Source: Coprovicinus avistercoris
GTDB taxonomy: Bacteria; Actinomycetota; Coriobacteriia; Coriobacteriales; Atopobiaceae
Assembly: GCA_018714895.1 (NCBI GenBank)
Contig: DVMQ01000002.1
Coordinates: 1 to 57,506, forward strand
DNA length: 57,506 bases
Reading direction: 5' to 3'
Part shown: positions 43,709 to 51,860 of the stretch, one piece after another
Layout of the letters: every line of letters begins with the position of its first letter
Numbering within the stretch: position 1 is the first letter of the stretch
Made by a program: the position numbers and the translations under genes
The notes under the pieces: generated by a model
The model's database searches: none
Told to the model about the DNA's origin: nothing
What the model saw: only the letters and a program-made list of their open reading frames with translations

Positions 43709-44244
43709 ATGTCCTATGCCGACCTGGTTACAACACGTCATTCGGTGAGAAGTTATAAGAAAACGCCGGTGGAACCCGAAAAGGTCCAAGCCATCCTTGA
43801 GGCAGGTCGTCTTGCCCCCAGTGCGGTGAACAATCAACCAACCCGCGTAGCTGTATGTGATACGCCTGAGGTTTTGTCGCGTGTTGCTGCGGCAACTGGC
43901 CGCATGGAGCGCGATGGCTCTGTGTTTGGGGCCCCACTTGTACTTGTCGTATGCGTACGAACGGAAGATGCATGGGTGCGTGGCTATGATCAGAAATGTC
44001 ATGCTGATATAGACGCCACTATCGTGTGCGATCAAATGATGATGCAGGCTACGGATCTTGGTTGGGAACTTGCTGGGTTTGCCATTTTGATCCGGTTGCT
44101 ATGCGAGAGGCTCTATCGCTGCCTGAAGGGATTGAGCCAGTCCATGTATTGCCTATTGGCTATGCCGACGAAGAACCCGTTGATATGGAGAAGCACCTCT
44201 ATGGTCGCCGGATTTCTCTGAAGCAGTTTACCGATTTGCAGTAA
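43709..44244 (+). pseudogene. Nitroreductase gene with one frameshift
   Basis: The first frame gives a nitroreductase start, MSYADLVTTRHSVRSYKKTP, then LEAGRLAPSAVNNQP (FMN-binding pattern) and IDATIVCDQMMMQATDLG. From about 44060 the homology continues one frame over as GTCWVCHFDP, then LPIGYADEEP and the C-terminal LYGRRISLKQF. A single missing base near GGTTGGGAAC (about 44057-44066) explains it. AAGGAGG precedes the start. The rest is intact, so it is either a very recent lesion or a base-calling error. Confidence 0.8.
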
Positions 44245-44280
44245 GCACTTATTTCTTGGCAAATAAACGCAGTTTTTACC

Positions 44281-45153
44281 TCATAAGGCTTTGTGTTGCA
44301 CTTCGTATGCGCCCTCAAAATTGTCTACGATTGGTAGCGGCTTATCGGCCGCTACCATCGTATTGCTCGATCTTCTATGGGGCTCATTTGGCCGTTCCGG
44401 AATGAAATAGACATGAGCAAATTCCTTGGAAAAGGTTGCAAGGGTCTGTTTGGTATAGCGAGATCCTCTTCCTTCGCAAGTGCCTATGAGATTTGCTAGA
44501 TAAATCCCATTTTCGGCAAGGCACTCATGAATAATGTGAGCCCCTTCATCAGTTGCCATAGGGCCAAGCGGATGCTTGCCAGAAAATGCATCATTTACGA
44601 CCAGCTTATAAGGTTCTTCTACGTCAGAAACGGCATGTTTTCGTAAACAGTCCCAACCGTCAGCGCAGATGAGCTCTAAGCGGTTTGATGCTATCGCGTC
44701 GTAGGTCTCAATAAGATCATCGAGGAAGAAGTCTTCTCGAGCAATCTTGGTCATAGCAGGATCAATTTCGACAACAGCAATATGGGCGTGTGGATAGTGT
44801 GCAACCAAATATTTTGGCAACGAATAACCTCCGCCACCCAAAATGATTGCATTGCCCGGTCCATGGGCTAGGCGAATAACATCCGCCATAATGCGCTGGC
44901 AGATGCAGCTCAGCTCAAAACGAAGATCTTTATCTATATAACAGACTGATTGAAAAGTGCCATTCACATTGAGCAGGCGTACGGGAGTGCCGTCTGCATC
45001 TTCAGCATCAAAAATTAAAGCCGGTCCAAACATAGTTTTGCGGACGAGCTTTACACCACGCCAAGCGAGAAGACGTGGAATGAGCAATCTCCCAATAATA
45101 AAAACAACAACGACAAAGACTATTTCTGCAGCTAGTACTGCAATAACAGGCAT
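44281..45153 (-). CDS. Membrane-anchored spermidine-synthase-like protein
   Basis: A 290-residue protein with an N-terminal membrane span (VIAVLAAEIVFVVVVFIIGRLL), then an SpeE-like methyltransferase fold. It shows NAIILGGGGYSLPKYL (cofactor loop), VVEIDPAM (acidic strand end), ICADGWDCL and VVNDAFSGKHP. True spermidine synthases have an aspartate-rich gate; here NDAFS takes that position, so activity is uncertain. No speD or other polyamine gene is near. TTGGAGCG precedes the ATG. Confidence 0.78.
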   Translation of the reverse strand: MPVIAVLAAEIVFVVVVFIIGRLLIPRLLAWRGVKLVRKTMFGPALIFDAEDADGTPVRLLNVNGTFQSVCYIDKDLRFELSCICQRIMADVIRLAHGPGNAIILGGGGYSLPKYLVAHYPHAHIAVVEIDPAMTKIAREDFFLDDLIETYDAIASNRLELICADGWDCLRKHAVSDVEEPYKLVVNDAFSGKHPLGPMATDEGAHIIHECLAENGIYLANLIGTCEGRGSRYTKQTLATFSKEFAHVYFIPERPNEPHRRSSNTMVAADKPLPIVDNFEGAYEVQHKAL

Positions 45154-45301
45154 TGAAACGCTCCAAGATAGTATCGAGATGAAATATGTTAGATGTTAGA
45201 CACACTCTAATTGAGAGTTACCTACCATTGACCCAAATTTTTAAATACTGTGATGGTGGAGTGTAAGATACTGAAATACCTGTGCACTTATGGAGCTGAA
45301 C

Positions 45302-45331
45302 TTGTGAGATGTGGTCATGCTCCGCTATACT
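45302..45331 (+). promoter_or_regulatory. Candidate promoter of tatA-greA
   Basis: TTGTGA (45302-45307), 18 bp, TATACT (45326-45331), about 70 bp upstream of tatA. It could drive tatA and greA, which are 36 bp apart on the same strand. Confidence 0.45.
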
Positions 45332-45399
45332 GACGCGTGCGACGTGACATTTTTGATGTCTCGTCAATACTTGTTGCTCAACGAGAGGAAGACGTAATC

Positions 45400-45693
45400 A
45401 TGACTGCTGGACTCAGCATGATAGCAGGACTCGGTATTCCTGAGCTGCTTCTTATCATCGTAATCGTACTTATTATTTTTGGGCCTAAGCGTCTGCCTCA
45501 GCTTGGCTCTTCTCTTGGCAAGACCGTAAAGAATATCCGTGAGGGTATGGAAGAGGACGACGAACCAGAAGAAGACGTTGAGGATGTCGAAGAAGATGAC
45601 GAGGAGGAGGACGACGAAGACGACGAGGACGAGTCTCCTGTAGTGGAGCACAAGAAGTCCAAGAAGTCTAAGACGTCTTCTCATAAGGCTTAG
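45400..45693 (+). CDS. tatA: Sec-independent translocase protein TatA
   Basis: A 97-residue TatA: a short N-terminus, TM helix (IPELLLIIVIVLIIF), the conserved hinge FGPKRLPQLG, an amphipathic helix (SSLGKTVKNIREGM) and a tail. TatA assembles the pore for folded proteins. The tail is unusual: about 30 of the following residues are mostly Asp and Glu, then a short Lys/Ser-rich end. GAGAGGAAG precedes ATG 45400. No tatC is in view; greA follows. Confidence 0.88.
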   Translation: MTAGLSMIAGLGIPELLLIIVIVLIIFGPKRLPQLGSSLGKTVKNIREGMEEDDEPEEDVEDVEEDDEEEDDEDDEDESPVVEHKKSKKSKTSSHKA

Positions 45694-45729
45694 AGTTACA
45701 ACAGGTAGTGCGAACGGGAGCCTAAGTAC

Positions 45730-46203
45730 ATGGACAACAATGAAATTATTCTTACTCCAGAAGGTCGTGCCAAGCTTGTAGAAGAGCTTGAGTGGCGTGA
45801 AGGAGAGAAAGACGCTGAGATTATTGCACGCATCAAGGAAGCTCGTGACTTCGGCGACCTTTCCGAAAACGCAGAATATGATGCTGCAAAAGAGGAGCAA
45901 TCCAAGAACGCTGCTCGTATAGCAGAAATTCGTGCAATTCTTTCCTCTGCTCGCATCTCTGAGTCTTCCAACGCACATATTGTTGTTTCCATCGGAAGTA
46001 CCGTTGAGGTTGAGGACGAAAAAGGCAAGCGTCAGTCCTACACCATTGTTGGTACTACTGAAACCAACTCGCTTCGTCATCGCATCTCTAATGAATCTCC
46101 TTTAGGTGCTGCTCTCATTGGCTCCTCTAAGGGTGATATGGTGGAGTACGCAACTCCTGCAGGCAAAAAACGCTCTCTTAAAGTTATCGACATCACTCGA
46201 TAA
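45730..46203 (+). CDS. greA: Transcription elongation factor GreA
   Basis: A 157-residue GreA that enters the RNA polymerase secondary channel and stimulates cleavage of backtracked RNA. The N-terminal coiled coil bears the tip ARDFGDLSENAEYDAAKEEQ with its acidic pair, and the C-terminal FKBP-like domain contains VGTTETNS, SNESPLGAALIG and YATPAGKKRSLKV. Length is normal. It follows tatA and is closed by a strong terminator. Confidence 0.96.
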   Translation: MDNNEIILTPEGRAKLVEELEWREGEKDAEIIARIKEARDFGDLSENAEYDAAKEEQSKNAARIAEIRAILSSARISESSNAHIVVSIGSTVEVEDEKGKRQSYTIVGTTETNSLRHRISNESPLGAALIGSSKGDMVEYATPAGKKRSLKVIDITR

Positions 46204-46225
46204 CACGGTGTCTGCCACTTTTTCG

Positions 46226-46264
46226 AGCGCGTCCCGCCCGCGGCAGAACCGCGAGGGACGCGCT
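46226..46264 (+). terminator. Terminator after greA
   Basis: Outer arms AGCGCGTCCC (46226-46235) and GGGACGCGCT (46255-46264), with an inner CGCGG/CCGCG stem, followed by TTTTTTC. Strong rho-independent signal. Confidence 0.92.
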
Positions 46265-46331
46265 TTTTTCTATGGGCGGCAAAGACAGGAATAAAGCGCT
46301 TGTGCGCTGAGCATATGAGAAAGAAGGAAGC

Positions 46332-48938
46332 ATGTCTGAGAACCACCAGGGCAATGCAGCAAGTGCTGCACCTGTGAACATCAACGACGAAAGGGCTATT
46401 CGTCGTGCTAAGCGTCAAGCGCTTATCGATGAGGGGATTAACCCCTATCCTTTGCGCTCCACAGTAACAGCTCACGCTGCTGGTCTTGCTGAGAAGTATG
46501 CAGATCTAGAAGCGGGCGTAGATACCGAGGATGTTGTCTCAGTTGCTGGCCGTATTCGCGCACTTCGCTCTCATGGCAAGATTGCCTTTCTTGTTCTCCA
46601 GGATTACACAGGAACCATTCAGCTGTTCTGTCGCCACGATGTGCTAGGCGATGATGCTTGGGATCTGCTTCGTCGTTTTGACGTTGGCGATATTATCGGC
46701 GCAACTGGTCCTGTGGTTCGCACCAAGCGCGGCGAGCTTTCCGTTGCTCCTACTAAGCTTGAAATGCTTGCCAAGTCCTGCCGTCCTCTGCCCGATAAGT
46801 GGTCTGGTCTGACTGACAAGGAAACCAGGTATCGTCAGCGTTATGCCGACCTTATCGTCAATCCTGCTGTCATGGAGACGTTCCGCAATCGCTCGAAGAT
46901 CATTTCTGCAATTCGCCGCTATATGGAAGATGAGCTTGGCTATATCGAGGTAGAAACCCCGATTTTGCAAGAGACGCTCGGCGGCGCAAATGCTCGCCCC
47001 TTTATCACGCACTTTAACGCTCTTGATCAGACATGCTATTTGCGTATTGCAACTGAGCTGCATCTGAAGCGCTGCATCGTAGGTGGCATGGAGCGCGTTT
47101 TTGAGATTGGCCGTCAGTTCCGAAATGAAGGTATGGATCAGACGCACAATCCAGAATTCACTTCCATGGAAGCCTATTGTGCCTATTCCGATCTTGAGGG
47201 TATGAAGCGCCTTTCTGAGGGCCTGTTTAGTGCTGTCGCTCACTCGCTTGGCAAGGGAGATAAGATCCAGTATCAGGGTCTTGAGATCGATCTTTCCACT
47301 CCTTGGCGCTCAGCATCCATGAGTGAGCTTGTCTCAGAGCACCTGAACGAGCATGTTGATATGGACACCCCGCTGGAGCATCTCCGCGAGCTCTGCGATG
47401 CCAATGATGTGCATTATGAGCCCGAGTGGGGTGTTGGACGTCTTATCTTCTCGCTTTATGATGAACTGTGTGAATCTGAGATCGTAAACCCAACGTTTGT
47501 TTGCGATTATCCGGTTGAGGTTTCTCCGCTGGCAAAGCGTATCCCTTCCGATCCTCGTCTGACCGAACGTTTTGAGCTGGTTATCGCTGGTCACGAGTAT
47601 GCTAATGCCTTTACCGAGCTCAACGACCCTGTAGATCAGGAGGGACGTTTCCGCGCACAGGTTGAAGCCAAAGAGGCTGGCGACGAGGAAGCTATGGATT
47701 ATGACGCAGACTATGTCCGCGCGCTTGAGTATGGCTTGCCTCCTACTGGCGGTATTGGCTACGGCATTGACCGTATGATCATGCTGTTCTGTGATGAACC
47801 TTCCATTCGCGACGTGCTTCTCTTCCCACATATGAAGCCTGAAGCTAAGCCTGTTGTACATACGCACAAGGCTGCTTCCGAACGTCTGGAGACGGGTCTG
47901 AGCCGCGAGCAAGCGCTCGAGCTGCTTGAGAAATACAACCAGGATGAATTCCATATTCACCATGGCAAGACCGTTGAAGCGCTGATGCGTTACTATGCGC
48001 GCAAGTATGATCCAGAAAATATTGAATTCTGGGGTCAGGTTGGCCTGCTTCATGATCTGGATTGGGAGAAGTGGAACGATCCAGCAGTTCATACCGTAAA
48101 AACAGCTGAGATTCTTGAGGAGTGTGGCGCTAATCCACGTCTGGCTCATGCCATTCAGACACACAACTCCGATTTCAATACAGATCTTCCGAAGCCTGAG
48201 CATAAGATGGAGTGCGTACTCTACGCAGTGGATGAGCTTTCAGGCCTGATCGGTGCTGCGGTAATTATGCGTCCTTCCAAGAGCGTCATGGACTTCTCGG
48301 TCAAGTCGCTTAAGAAGAAGTTCAAAGATAAGCGCTTTGCTGCCGGCTGTGACCGCGATGTCATTCGCCACGGTGCGGAGATCAACAATATGGAGCTTGA
48401 CGAGCTCTTCGCAAGTGTTATTGAGGCTATGCAGGCAATTGAGTCGGGTGCCGAGGAGGCAGCGGAGGCTGCAGATAAGGCCGAAGAGCTTCACACGGTG
48501 CCTGCCGCCACAACGCCCATGCCTGTTTCCACTACTGCAAATGTGGGCGGCGCAGGCGCTGACTTTGCTCACGTGGTGGTTGAGCCGCTGTTTAAGGATC
48601 TTATCGACTACGACGAGTTTGCTCGCTCCGACTATCGTGCGGTAAAGGTGCGGGAATGCTTCCCGGTGCCTGGCAGCGACAAACTGCTGCAGTTTACCCT
48701 TGATGATGGTTCTGGACGCGATCGTACAATTCTTTCGGGTATCCATCCAAACTATCGTCCCGAAGACCTGGTTGGTCGTACGCTCATCGCCATTACCAAC
48801 CTCAAGCCTCGCCGTATGATGGGTGTAAGTTCGGAAGGCATGCTAATTAGTGCCATCCATCATGATGAGAATGGCAATGAAGGCCTCAACCTGCTGATGG
48901 TCGACGACCGTATCCCCGCAGGAGCAAAGCTGTACTAA
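46332..48938 (+). CDS. lysS: Lysyl-tRNA synthetase fused to an HD domain and a tRNA-binding domain
   Basis: An 868-residue three-part protein. Residues about 1-505 are class II LysRS: anticodon OB fold (SVAGRIRALRSHGKIAFLVLQD), motif 2 (RVFEIGRQFRNEGMDQTHNPEF) and motif 3 (GIGYGIDRMIMLF). Residues about 515-700 are an HD-superfamily domain with HIHHG, LLHDLDWE and YAVDELSGL. After a Glu/Ala linker, residues about 735-868 are an OB fold of the MetRS-tail/Trbp111 type (KLLQFTLDDGSG, ILSGIHPNYRPEDLVG, NLKPRRMMGVSSEGML). The tail should raise tRNA affinity; the HD part's substrate is unknown. Standard bacterial LysRS is about 500 residues. GAAGGAAG precedes the ATG; there is no frameshift between domains. 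Confidence 0.95.
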   Translation: MSENHQGNAASAAPVNINDERAIRRAKRQALIDEGINPYPLRSTVTAHAAGLAEKYADLEAGVDTEDVVSVAGRIRALRSHGKIAFLVLQDYTGTIQLFCRHDVLGDDAWDLLRRFDVGDIIGATGPVVRTKRGELSVAPTKLEMLAKSCRPLPDKWSGLTDKETRYRQRYADLIVNPAVMETFRNRSKIISAIRRYMEDELGYIEVETPILQETLGGANARPFITHFNALDQTCYLRIATELHLKRCIVGGMERVFEIGRQFRNEGMDQTHNPEFTSMEAYCAYSDLEGMKRLSEGLFSAVAHSLGKGDKIQYQGLEIDLSTPWRSASMSELVSEHLNEHVDMDTPLEHLRELCDANDVHYEPEWGVGRLIFSLYDELCESEIVNPTFVCDYPVEVSPLAKRIPSDPRLTERFELVIAGHEYANAFTELNDPVDQEGRFRAQVEAKEAGDEEAMDYDADYVRALEYGLPPTGGIGYGIDRMIMLFCDEPSIRDVLLFPHMKPEAKPVVHTHKAASERLETGLSREQALELLEKYNQDEFHIHHGKTVEALMRYYARKYDPENIEFWGQVGLLHDLDWEKWNDPAVHTVKTAEILEECGANPRLAHAIQTHNSDFNTDLPKPEHKMECVLYAVDELSGLIGAAVIMRPSKSVMDFSVKSLKKKFKDKRFAAGCDRDVIRHGAEINNMELDELFASVIEAMQAIESGAEEAAEAADKAEELHTVPAATTPMPVSTTANVGGAGADFAHVVVEPLFKDLIDYDEFARSDYRAVKVRECFPVPGSDKLLQFTLDDGSGRDRTILSGIHPNYRPEDLVGRTLIAITNLKPRRMMGVSSEGMLISAIHHDENGNEGLNLLMVDDRIPAGAKLY

Positions 48939-48961
48939 GTTCTTGCTTGGCTAAAAAGGTG

Positions 48962-48989
48962 CGGGCCAACAGGTTTTCCTGCTGGCCCG
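48962..48989 (+). terminator. Terminator after lysS
   Basis: Arms CGGGCCAACAGG and CCTGCTGGCCCG pair with one mismatch around TTTT, followed by a T-rich TATTGTATTTTTG. Confidence 0.88.
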
Positions 48990-49001
48990 TATTGTATTTT
49001 T

Positions 49002-49016
49002 GTGACGCGGCGTCAC
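49002..49016. promoter_or_regulatory. 15-bp perfect palindrome upstream of clpC
   Basis: GTGACGC-G-GCGTCAC, perfect 7-bp arms around one base. It lies about 55 bp upstream of the clpC -10 element. It does not match the CtsR heptad repeat. It could be an operator for a stress regulator. Confidence 0.5.
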
Positions 49017-49071
49017 CTCGAGCGTATGATTGACATCCTATATGGGTAAACACTGCCAGAACAGAGACCTG

Positions 49072-49080
49072 TGGTATAAC
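49072..49080 (+). promoter_or_regulatory. Extended -10 element of clpC
   Basis: TGG-TATAAC (49072-49080) is an extended -10. No good -35 is at the right distance, as is usual for extended -10 promoters. It is 64 bp before clpC. Confidence 0.5.
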
Positions 49081-49144
49081 GTTTGTCCCTGTGGAGCCAT
49101 TTATTTGGCGGCAAGATATAAATCATTGGAGCATGGAGCAACGC

Positions 49145-51730
49145 ATGTTCGAGAAGTTTACTGACAAAGCACGTAAGGTTATGTCGCTCGCCCAAGAGGA
49201 AGCGCGTTCTTTGGGCCAGATGTATGTAGGTACCGAGCACCTTCTCCTTGGTCTTATCAAGGAGGGTGATGGTATTGCTGCACAGGCACTTGCCAATCTG
49301 GATGTAACGTATGAAGAGACACTTGCTACCGTTCGCGATCTTACAAAAGGTGAGTCGGAGCCAGTTCCTGGCGGGCATATTCCTTTTACGCCACGTGCAA
49401 AACGAGTATTAGAAGATTCTTATCGTGAGACTATGTCGCACGGTCAGACCTATATTTCAACTGAGCATTTGCTTTTGGGCATTGTGCGTGAGGGCAATGG
49501 CAGCGCAATGACGGTACTCGCCCGCATGGGCGTTTCTGCTGATGCTGTCCGAAATGCAGTTAATGAGCTTATCGACAAGAGCTCTGATGCTAAGGGTCCC
49601 GCCCCAGCCACGGTGCGTATGAATCCAGATGGCACACCCGTAAGTGATGCTGAAGGTTCAATGCTCAAAGAGTATGGTCGCAATTTAACGCAGCTTGCTG
49701 AAGAGGGGAAACTCGACCCTGTGATTGGCCGTGATCTCGAGGTAGAGCGTGTGATGCAGGTATTAGCACGCCGTCAGAAGAACAATCCTCTGATTCTTGG
49801 CGATCCAGGCGTTGGAAAAACCGCAGTCGTAGAAGGTTTGGCGCAGCTCATAGCTACTGGAAACGTTCCTGATTTGTTGCGAAACCGTCAGATTTGGACA
49901 CTCGATGTTGCAGCACTTGTTGCCGGTTCAAAATATCGCGGTGAATTTGAGGACCGTCTTAAGCGCGTTATTACAGAGGTTGAAGAGTCGGGTAACGACA
50001 TTCTCTTTATTGATGAGATGCATACCCTCATTGGCGCTGGTTCCGCTGAGGGCTCTATCGATGCAGCTTCCATTCTTAAGCCACCCCTTTCGCGTGGAGA
50101 AATCCAGGTAATCGGTGCAACTACTGCTGAGGAGTACCGCAAGCACATCGAAAAGGACTCAGCTTTTGAGCGTCGTTTCCAACCGGTATATGTGAACGAA
50201 CCTTCGCTCACCGATACTGTGAGCATTCTTCGTGGCTTGCAAGAGCGCTATGAGAAGCATCATCACGTGGTCTATACCGATGCGGCTATTGAAGCTGCTG
50301 TGCGTCTCTCGAGTCGCTACATTCAGGATCGATTCTTGCCTGATAAAGCTATAGACGTTATTGATGAGGCAGGAGCGCGCACACGTGTTCATAAGATGGC
50401 GCTTCCTCCGGAGCTCGCGCAGGTTGATGAAGAACTGGCGCAGGTAAAAGCGGAAAAAACCGAAGCTGCAAGCGCTCAGGAATTTGAGCGTGCGGCACAT
50501 CTCAGAGATAGAGAAAAAGAGCTTGCAAGCAAGAGGGTAGAGCTTGAAGAAGCTTGGCATAAACGCATGGATGAGCAGGTTATTACGGTAGACGATAATG
50601 ACATCGCCAATGTTGTTTCGGATATCACCGGTGTTCCTGTCGCCAATCTTACCGAGGCCGAAGCTTCGAAGTTGCTGCGCTGCGAGGAAGCGCTTCACCA
50701 GCGCGTTATTGGTCAGGAAGAAGCGGTATCAGGGGTTGCACGTGCTATCCGTCGAAGCCGTTCTCCGCTTAAGGATCCTCGTCGTCCTGGTGGCTCGTTC
50801 ATTTTCCTGGGCCCATCGGGTGTGGGTAAAACTGAGCTTGCAAAGAGTCTGGCAGAGTTTCTCTTTGGTAGCGAAGATGCACTTATCTCTTATGACATGT
50901 CAGAGTTCATGGAGAAACATGCAGTATCCAAACTTGTTGGTGCACCTCCGGGATATGTTGGCTATGACGAGGGTGGCGAGCTTACCAAGGCAGTACGCCG
51001 TCGTCCCTATTCGGTTGTGCTTTTCGATGAGATTGAAAAGGCACACCCCGATGTCTTTAACATTTTGCTGCAGATTCTGGATGAGGGTCGTCTTACTGAC
51101 GGTCAGGGACGCAAAGTGGACTTCTCAAATACCGTCATCATTATGACGAGTAACGTGGGTGCTCGTGAGATTGCTAAGCCTAATGCCATGGGCTTTGGTT
51201 CTGACGTGGGTCACCTCTCTGATGTGGAAATTCGCAGCCGCGCAATGTCAGAGTTGAAGAAGCTTTTCCGTCCTGAGTTCCTGAATCGTGTGGATGAGAT
51301 TGTGGTATTCAAATCGCTCACATCCGAGCAGATTCGCGGCATTGTGGATCTTATGGTCTCCGAGCTGCGCAATCGTCTTATTGCTGAGGGTATGTCGATT
51401 GAGCTTACCGATGCTGCCAAAGATTTGGTTGCTCGTGAGGGAACCGATCCAATTTATGGTGCACGACCCCTGCGGCGTGCACTGCAGACGCTCATTGAGG
51501 ATCCGCTTTCTGAACAATTGCTTCAGGCTACCTGGAAGACGGGAGACATTGTTCTTGCCGATGCCGAGGATGGAAAGATTATTTTCCGCAAAGGTGAAGG
51601 CGAGATTCCCGCCCCAACAGAGCGTGAGCATATGGAGCTCCCACATGCTCAATCATCCTGGGGGCTTGATGCTGCCACACCCGATACACATGGGGTGAGT
51701 GATAATGATCTGGCACAGGCGACAGATTAG
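49145..51730 (+). CDS. clpC: ATP-dependent Clp protease ATPase subunit ClpC
   Basis: An 861-residue HSP100 unfoldase that feeds ClpP. In order: two N-domain repeats (FTDKARKVMSLAQEEARSLG, AKRVLEDSYRETMSHG), first AAA+ with GDPGVGKT near residue 220, a UVR-like middle segment near 430-450 (EFERAAHLRDREKELASKR), second AAA+ with GPSGVGKTE near 556, and the ClpP-docking region after it. ATG 49145 gives the standard MFEKFTDKAR start; ATGs at 49091 and 49133 are in frame. Neither ctsR nor mcsAB is present upstream. A hairpin follows. Confidence 0.95.
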   Translation: MFEKFTDKARKVMSLAQEEARSLGQMYVGTEHLLLGLIKEGDGIAAQALANLDVTYEETLATVRDLTKGESEPVPGGHIPFTPRAKRVLEDSYRETMSHGQTYISTEHLLLGIVREGNGSAMTVLARMGVSADAVRNAVNELIDKSSDAKGPAPATVRMNPDGTPVSDAEGSMLKEYGRNLTQLAEEGKLDPVIGRDLEVERVMQVLARRQKNNPLILGDPGVGKTAVVEGLAQLIATGNVPDLLRNRQIWTLDVAALVAGSKYRGEFEDRLKRVITEVEESGNDILFIDEMHTLIGAGSAEGSIDAASILKPPLSRGEIQVIGATTAEEYRKHIEKDSAFERRFQPVYVNEPSLTDTVSILRGLQERYEKHHHVVYTDAAIEAAVRLSSRYIQDRFLPDKAIDVIDEAGARTRVHKMALPPELAQVDEELAQVKAEKTEAASAQEFERAAHLRDREKELASKRVELEEAWHKRMDEQVITVDDNDIANVVSDITGVPVANLTEAEASKLLRCEEALHQRVIGQEEAVSGVARAIRRSRSPLKDPRRPGGSFIFLGPSGVGKTELAKSLAEFLFGSEDALISYDMSEFMEKHAVSKLVGAPPGYVGYDEGGELTKAVRRRPYSVVLFDEIEKAHPDVFNILLQILDEGRLTDGQGRKVDFSNTVIIMTSNVGAREIAKPNAMGFGSDVGHLSDVEIRSRAMSELKKLFRPEFLNRVDEIVVFKSLTSEQIRGIVDLMVSELRNRLIAEGMSIELTDAAKDLVAREGTDPIYGARPLRRALQTLIEDPLSEQLLQATWKTGDIVLADAEDGKIIFRKGEGEIPAPTEREHMELPHAQSSWGLDAATPDTHGVSDNDLAQATD

Positions 51731-51749
51731 GTGAGATTTAAGTTGTATG

Positions 51750-51786
51750 AATAAGGGTGTTCGTCCTATGGGCGGGCACCCTTATT
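51750..51786 (+). terminator. Terminator after clpC
   Basis: Arms AATAAGGGTG (51750-51759) and CACCCTTATT (51777-51786) around a 17-base loop; only a weak T-tract follows. Confidence 0.65.
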
Positions 51787-51860
51787 AGTATTTGGGCTTT
51801 ATACTTTTAAGCGTGTGACTGTGCACTATGATGCGCCCGAAACTACCATGGGGGTGACGC

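Noticed and set aside
46265..46331. T-box or other leader before lysS, and before cysS
   Set aside because: The lysS leader is only about 65 bases after a terminator and the cysS leader about 55; neither has room for a T-box.
47334..48203. 289-codon minus-strand frame
   Set aside because: Antisense to lysS; cysteine- and leucine-rich shadow text.
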